A stretch of DNA of 38,286 nucleotides from an uncultured Odoribacter sp. (GTDB lineage Bacteria; Bacteroidota; Bacteroidia; Bacteroidales; Marinifilaceae), in assembly GCA_905193145.1 (NCBI GenBank), contig CAJJNP010000008.1:1-38286 (forward strand), read 5' to 3'. The translations under genes and the position numbers were made by a program. The notes beneath the pieces were generated by a model that saw only the letters and a program-made list of their open reading frames with translations, did no database searches and had not been told where the DNA came from. Within the stretch, counting starts at the first letter, position 1, and the number at the start of each line of letters is the position of its first letter. Positions 33,683-38,286 of this stretch are shown piece by piece.

Positions 33683-33716
33683 GTCTTTAACAATTCATTG
33701 GCGTGAGGTTAAAGAC
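33683..33716 (+). promoter_or_regulatory. Inverted repeat in the susC leader
   Basis: GTCTTTAAC (33683-33691) and GTTAAAGAC (33708-33716) are perfect 9-bp complements with a 16-base loop, between fecR and the susC start at 33742. There is no T run, so it is not a standard terminator. It could stabilise or attenuate the susC message, or be a protein-binding site. Confidence 0.5.
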
Positions 33717-33741
33717 AATTATAAACTTAATATACAAAGAT

Positions 33742-36700
33742 ATGAAAAAAAATGATTGTAGCATGTTATTTTACTTTTGGAGTAAAATAAAAAAATGGCT
33801 GTTTCTTATGAAATTGATTGCTTTCTTTTTTTTAGTTGGTTTGTTGCAGGTGAATGCAATGGCTTTTGGACAGAAAGAAACGGTAACGTTTTCGAGTGAG
33901 GTGATGACCCTAGAAAATGTGCTGGGTGAAATACAAAAGCAATTAAAGTATGACATTTTTTATAGTAATGAAGAGTTGGATGTCAGTAAGAAGATTGTTT
34001 TGTCTTCAAAAAAGATGGAGTTAAAAACGGCATTGAAGGAGATATTTGATGGAAAGTTTAATGTTGAGTTTATAGACCGAACGATTGTTGTACGTCCATT
34101 TCTCCAACAAGTAGATGTTAGTTATGTAATAAAGGGAAAGGTTTTGGATAGTAAAGGCAAACCATTACCTGGTGTTACGATTCGTTTGGACAGTACAAAT
34201 TGGGGTACTTCTTCCAATGTGAATGGAGAATTTGAGATGACTTTGAAGATGGATAGGGGGTATTTGGTATTTAGTTTTATTGGCTTTAAAACGAAACATG
34301 TGGCTTTTACGCAAGGAAAATTTCTTACGGTAAGATTAGAGGAAGAAGTGACACAAATGGATGAAGTTGTTGTGAACGGAATGTTTACACAAAGTAAAAA
34401 CAGTTATACAGGTTCCGTAACAACAATGAAGTCAGAGGATATTCTGGCAATATCGAATACTAATCTGTTAAAGGCTATTTCAATCTTGGCTCCAGGTTTA
34501 AGGATTGTAGAAGATAATGAAGCAGGTTCAAATCCTAATCATATTCCTGAAATTATTATTCGAGGCACAACATCCATAGCCAGTCAAGGTGAGTATGGTT
34601 TGAATACACCTTTAATAATGTTGGATGGAGTGGAAATTAGTTTGGAGCAATTGTATGATTTGGATATTTATGATATTGAGCGAGTTGATGTATTGAAGGA
34701 TGCCTCGGCTACGTCTATTTATGGAGAGAAAGCTGCGAATGGGGTAATTGTTATTGAACGTAAAAAAGTTACAGATAAACATATTCGCGTCCGTTATAAT
34801 TTTGTTCCTGGATTTGAATTTCCAGATGTAAAGTCTTATGATTATTGTAATGCTGCACAAAAATTAGAATTAGAACGTTTAGCCGGTTTGTATAATACTG
34901 CAGATGGAAGTTTGGATGAAGCTTATAATGAAAAGTTTAAGCGTATTCAAAGAGGTGTAAATACAAATTGGATTGCTAAACCGTTAAGAAACTCGACTTC
35001 TTTTAGCCATTCTTTGAGTATGACCGGGCGAGGAGGAGGTATGGATTATGGTGTGACAGCGAGATATTCTGATAAACGAGGTGTAATGAAAGGGGACTAT
35101 CGTAATAATTATGGTTTGGCATTTTATTTTTCTTATCGTTTGGTAGATAAGTTGACGATAACCTATCGTGCTGATATTGGTAAAACCGATACAAAAGCAT
35201 CTCCTTATGGTAGTTTTACAGAATTTGTGAAGTTGAATCCTTACGATACTCCTTTTAATGCATATGGAGAGTGGAATAAAAAACTATCATATGATTTTAG
35301 AAATCCTTTATATGACGCAACAACAAGTAGTTTTAGTAAATCAGAAAGTAAAAGTATCACGAATAACTTGTCTTTGCGATGGGATATTTGGAAAGGTTTT
35401 TATGTTACCGGTTCTTTTAATTATACGTTGTCGGATTCGCAGGCAGATCAATTTATTTCTCCTGATCATAGTTCTTTTGAAACAGAAACAGATCCGACAT
35501 TGAGAGGAAGTTATAATATATCCAATTCGAAAGGAAAAAGTTGGCAAGCGCGTCTTGGTATTACATATAGTAAGACTTTGAGTGAAAATGGCTCGATTCT
35601 AACTTTAAATGTTGGTGCCAATGCAAATAAGACTAATAATAGCAGCAATAATTTTTCAGGAGTTGGTTTTTTAAAAGGTAATTTGACAGACATGTCTTTT
35701 GCAAATGGTTATCCGACTTCCGGACATCCGGGAGGAGCAGAATCGTTAAATACTGCAGTGGGAGTCTATGCTAATTTGAATATTATTTTTCTGAACCGTT
35801 ATTTTATGGATGGTGCCTATAGAGTTTCCGGTTCATCAAAATTTGGTAAAGATAGACGTTTTGCTCCTTTTTGGTCTGTAGGTATTGGTTGGAATGCTCA
35901 TAATGAATCTTTTTTAGCAAATACTGGTTTATTTGATATTTTTAGAATTAGAGGAAGTGTCGGATATACAGGAAGTGTTAATTTTTCGGATTACCAAGCG
36001 ATAACAACGTATAAGTATAGTCAGGATAATAGTTATTTGATAGGCATGGGCGCATTGCCTTTGGCAATGGGGAATGATCGTTTGAAATGGCAAACGACAG
36101 TGAAATATAATTTAGGTGCGACAATAGAAATGTTTGGAGGTCGTTTGAGTGCTAATTTTGATATTTATAAAGAAGATACAAAGGATTTGTTGTTGTCGGT
36201 ATCAACTCCACCCTCTATAGGTGTTAATAATGTTATGGATAATTTGGGTGAAACAGGAAACTGGGGATATGAATGGTCTATTTCCGGATTGTTACTAAGG
36301 ACTGGTAGCTTGTATTGGAGAATGGGAATTTCCGGACATCATACAGAAAATAAGTTGAAGAAAATCAGTAATTCGATGAAGCGACAGAATGATAGCGCTA
36401 TGCAGGAAACAGGAGTTGCAGCTCCTAAACTTCAATTAGAGGAAGGAGAATCGTCAAATGCTATTTACTCTGTACCATCTTTAGGTATTGATCCGGCAAC
36501 AGGTCAAGAAGTTTTTATAAAGAAAGACGGCTCTTATACATTTTCTTATGATGTTAAGGATAAGGTTGCTTTAGGTAATACCTTACCATATATAGAAGGA
36601 GCATTGACGACTTCTGTCGGTTATAAAGGATTTAATGTTTCTGCGGCATTGTCATTTACTTTTGGTGGTGATATATATAATGCAACTAGAGCAAGTAAGG

Positions 36701-37035
36701 TGGAACGAATTAATCCTAAGGAAAATGTAGATGTGCGTGCTTTTACAGAACGTTGGAAAAAACCAGGTGATGTCGTTCATTATACTGCTTTGACAGACAC
36801 AAAAACTTATGTCCATACGCAGAGATTTATTGAGCGGAAAAATGAAGTAGCACTTTCTTCGTTGAACTTTTCTTATGAATTTAAAAGAGAATGGGTGAAA
36901 AAAATAGGATTAAATAAATTACGTATCGGAATTGGTTTCTCTGACGTTTTGCGACTTTCAACAGTTAATTATGAACGTGGAACAACTTATCCTTATAGTA
37001 AGGGCTATAATTTTACAATCAGTCCAACCTTCTAA
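33742..37035 (+). CDS. SusC/RagA-family TonB-dependent outer-membrane transporter with STN domain
   Basis: 1097 residues. After the signal peptide (LMKLIAFFFLVGLLQVNAMA) comes an STN signalling domain (about residues 45-115, TLENVLGEIQKQLKYDIFYS), which in such systems touches FecR. A carboxypeptidase-like regulatory domain follows (IKGKVLDSKGKPLPGVTIRL), then the TonB-box-like MDEVVVNG, the plug (LLKAISILAPGLRIVEDNE, VDVLKDASATSIYGEKAANG) and a 22-strand barrel ending in KGYNFTISPTF. It imports a ligand together with the SusD partner 12 bp downstream. I use ATG 33742, not 33703, which would place the leader hairpin partly in the coding region. No glycoside hydrolase or peptidase is visible, so the substrate is unknown. 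Confidence 0.93.
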   Translation: MKKNDCSMLFYFWSKIKKWLFLMKLIAFFFLVGLLQVNAMAFGQKETVTFSSEVMTLENVLGEIQKQLKYDIFYSNEELDVSKKIVLSSKKMELKTALKEIFDGKFNVEFIDRTIVVRPFLQQVDVSYVIKGKVLDSKGKPLPGVTIRLDSTNWGTSSNVNGEFEMTLKMDRGYLVFSFIGFKTKHVAFTQGKFLTVRLEEEVTQMDEVVVNGMFTQSKNSYTGSVTTMKSEDILAISNTNLLKAISILAPGLRIVEDNEAGSNPNHIPEIIIRGTTSIASQGEYGLNTPLIMLDGVEISLEQLYDLDIYDIERVDVLKDASATSIYGEKAANGVIVIERKKVTDKHIRVRYNFVPGFEFPDVKSYDYCNAAQKLELERLAGLYNTADGSLDEAYNEKFKRIQRGVNTNWIAKPLRNSTSFSHSLSMTGRGGGMDYGVTARYSDKRGVMKGDYRNNYGLAFYFSYRLVDKLTITYRADIGKTDTKASPYGSFTEFVKLNPYDTPFNAYGEWNKKLSYDFRNPLYDATTSSFSKSESKSITNNLSLRWDIWKGFYVTGSFNYTLSDSQADQFISPDHSSFETETDPTLRGSYNISNSKGKSWQARLGITYSKTLSENGSILTLNVGANANKTNNSSNNFSGVGFLKGNLTDMSFANGYPTSGHPGGAESLNTAVGVYANLNIIFLNRYFMDGAYRVSGSSKFGKDRRFAPFWSVGIGWNAHNESFLANTGLFDIFRIRGSVGYTGSVNFSDYQAITTYKYSQDNSYLIGMGALPLAMGNDRLKWQTTVKYNLGATIEMFGGRLSANFDIYKEDTKDLLLSVSTPPSIGVNNVMDNLGETGNWGYEWSISGLLLRTGSLYWRMGISGHHTENKLKKISNSMKRQNDSAMQETGVAAPKLQLEEGESSNAIYSVPSLGIDPATGQEVFIKKDGSYTFSYDVKDKVALGNTLPYIEGALTTSVGYKGFNVSAALSFTFGGDIYNATRASKVERINPKENVDVRAFTERWKKPGDVVHYTALTDTKTYVHTQRFIERKNEVALSSLNFSYEFKREWVKKIGLNKLRIGIGFSDVLRLSTVNYERGTTYPYSKGYNFTISPTF

Positions 37036-37047
37036 TCTCGTTGTGTT

Positions 37048-38286
37048 ATGAAAAAGTATAGCATATTATTTTTAATTCTGGCATTCATGATGAGTGCTTG
37101 TGATAACTTTCTTAGTGTAAAACCTAAAGCGGAGATTGTTGAACATGTATTTTTCGATACTCCGGAGGGATTTGAGGATGCTTTGTATGGTGCATATTCA
37201 GTGTTAAGTGATCCGGCTCTTTATGGAGAACATTTAAGTTGGGGAATGTTAGATGTTTTTGGTCAATATTATAAGAAAGCTTCTATAAATGATGATATTA
37301 AGGCAATTCTTACATTGGAGCATGATAGATTGCGGGGATATTATAGTAATGTTTGGACAAAAGCTTATGAAAGTATCGGTTATGTTAATAATGTATTACG
37401 TAATTTAGAAGGGAGAGATGAAAAATCAATGCATTATTATAAATTATATAAAGGAGAGGCATTAGGGATACGTGCTTACCTGCACTTTGATTTGGTTCGT
37501 TTGTTTGCTCCTCATATAAAATCAAAACCTGAAGGTCGAGGAATACCTTATGTTACAATTTATGAAGCGTTGGTTTCTCCTTTTAAAACAGTGTCTGAAG
37601 TATATGATTTGATAATAAAGGATTTGAAAGAGGCAGAGCAATTATTGCAAGAAGATGAAGAATTGCTTATTTACCCTAGGTCCTTTAAAATTGAGGATGG
37701 TTTTGCAACGTGTAGGGAGATACATTTTAATTTATATGCGGCTCAAGCTTTATTGGCAAGGGTATACTGGATGAAGGGGGATTTGGATAATGCATTGATA
37801 TATGCAGAAAAAGTTATCAGTTCTAAAAAATTTCCTTTGGAGGATAAGTTGAATATGAGAAATTTTTTGGCTGGTATATTATCGGGAAAAGAAACCATTT
37901 GGGGAGTTTATTCTGTAAAAAATCTAGATAATATTAAAAAGAATTTTTATACTTATGATCCAACTTTTACGTGGCTTCCTGCAGATGATAATGTTGCTCT
38001 TTATTCAGTGGCTGAAGAAGATGGAAATGATATGAGAGGGAATAATTGGTTTCGTAATTTGCTTGGCGATGATGATTCAGATAAAGTTGTGCGTTGTATG
38101 AAAATTGTGAATGAAACGAAAATAGATAAGCCTGCTGATTTTTCGTCTAAATTGGTAGAAGGGATTAATCTTATTCGTATTCCTGAAATGTATTTGATCG
38201 CTGCAGAAGCATTGTTGGAAAAAGATATAGAGAAGGCTCAGGATTATTTTGACACTTTTATCGAATCAAGAGGTCTGTTTAAATTT
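37048..38286 (+). CDS. SusD/RagB-family surface lipoprotein (3' end outside window)
   Basis: The frame is open from ATG 37048 to the window edge, 413 codons without a stop. The N-terminus is a lipoprotein signal with MMSAC (acylated Cys18) followed by DNFLSVKPKAEI, a typical SusD opening. TPR-like helices follow: GEALGIRAYLHFDLVRLFAP (the A-L-R-A-x-x-F-D-L-R-x motif) and LYAAQALLARVYWMKGDLDN. Near the edge is INLIRIPEMYLIAAEALLEK, the family's conserved R-x-x-E-M-x-L-I-x-A-E segment. It acts as the lid over the SusC channel and captures the ligand. About 50-150 residues are missing. Confidence 0.92.
   Translation, partial: MKKYSILFLILAFMMSACDNFLSVKPKAEIVEHVFFDTPEGFEDALYGAYSVLSDPALYGEHLSWGMLDVFGQYYKKASINDDIKAILTLEHDRLRGYYSNVWTKAYESIGYVNNVLRNLEGRDEKSMHYYKLYKGEALGIRAYLHFDLVRLFAPHIKSKPEGRGIPYVTIYEALVSPFKTVSEVYDLIIKDLKEAEQLLQEDEELLIYPRSFKIEDGFATCREIHFNLYAAQALLARVYWMKGDLDNALIYAEKVISSKKFPLEDKLNMRNFLAGILSGKETIWGVYSVKNLDNIKKNFYTYDPTFTWLPADDNVALYSVAEEDGNDMRGNNWFRNLLGDDDSDKVVRCMKIVNETKIDKPADFSSKLVEGINLIRIPEMYLIAAEALLEKDIEKAQDYFDTFIESRGLFKF

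Noticed and set aside
33744..33839. A8 and T8 runs at the start of susC as phase-variation tracts
   Set aside because: The gene is in frame, and A/T runs are common in signal-peptide codons of this AT-rich locus; without read evidence they are not notable.

Overview
The window looks like a chromosomal segment from a member of the Bacteroidales. The evidence is a sigma-70 (ECF)/FecR/SusC/SusD cassette, promoters of the TAnnTTTG type, weak ribosome binding sites, a LysM protein fused to a periplasmic-binding-protein-like domain, and lysS followed by gpsA. An Odoribacteraceae source (Odoribacter or Butyricimonas) is plausible from the style of the SusC/FecR system, but that is inference. I saw no rRNA, tRNA, CRISPR array or complete insertion sequence.

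Layout. Positions 1-541 hold debris of two broken genes (RhuM family and DUF1266). A CorA-type metal transporter (680-1606) follows, then a complete tripartite RND efflux operon of lipoprotein adaptor, inner-membrane pump and TolC-like outer-membrane channel (1700-7232). Next is a two-gene polyamine operon, carboxy(nor)spermidine dehydrogenase and decarboxylase with an ATGA overlap (7290-9640). On the minus strand are an RluD-like pseudouridine synthase and a PASTA-domain membrane protein (9637-11503). Divergent to them is the LysM/PBP-like protein (11620-13317). An NlpC/P60 lipoprotein and a CPA1-type K+/H+ antiporter lie on the minus strand (13318-15344), then a small acidic protein of unknown function (15535-15945).

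A long minus-strand block (15930-24861) is, in transcription order, recJ, recR, a flavodoxin/ferredoxin fusion, sbcD, sbcC and a zinc alcohol dehydrogenase-like gene. Most of it concerns recombination and repair of DNA ends. Upstream of recJ is about 660 bp without a convincing gene. It carries a striking 11-bp-period repeat array, seven direct units followed by two inverted ones. A small accessory patch follows (25451-27454): a 63-residue ORF, a truncated AlbA_2/Schlafen-type gene, a CAT-fold acyltransferase and a membrane-anchored thioredoxin.

The housekeeping genes lysS and gpsA and a GNAT-like gene come next, with two clear intrinsic terminators. The window ends in an AT-richer nutrient-uptake locus: ECF sigma factor, FecR-type anti-sigma factor, SusC/RagA transporter with an STN signalling domain, and a SusD lipoprotein cut by the window edge.

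The most interesting observation is in this last locus. The anti-sigma gene is split by a frameshift exactly in a run of eight G (33030-33037), and seven G would restore a full-length FecR protein. This could be a slipped-strand phase-variation switch controlling a cell-surface signalling and uptake system, or a simple mutation or sequencing error. An inverted repeat that overlaps the putative ribosome binding site just before the fecR start, and another between fecR and susC, suggest further RNA-level control.
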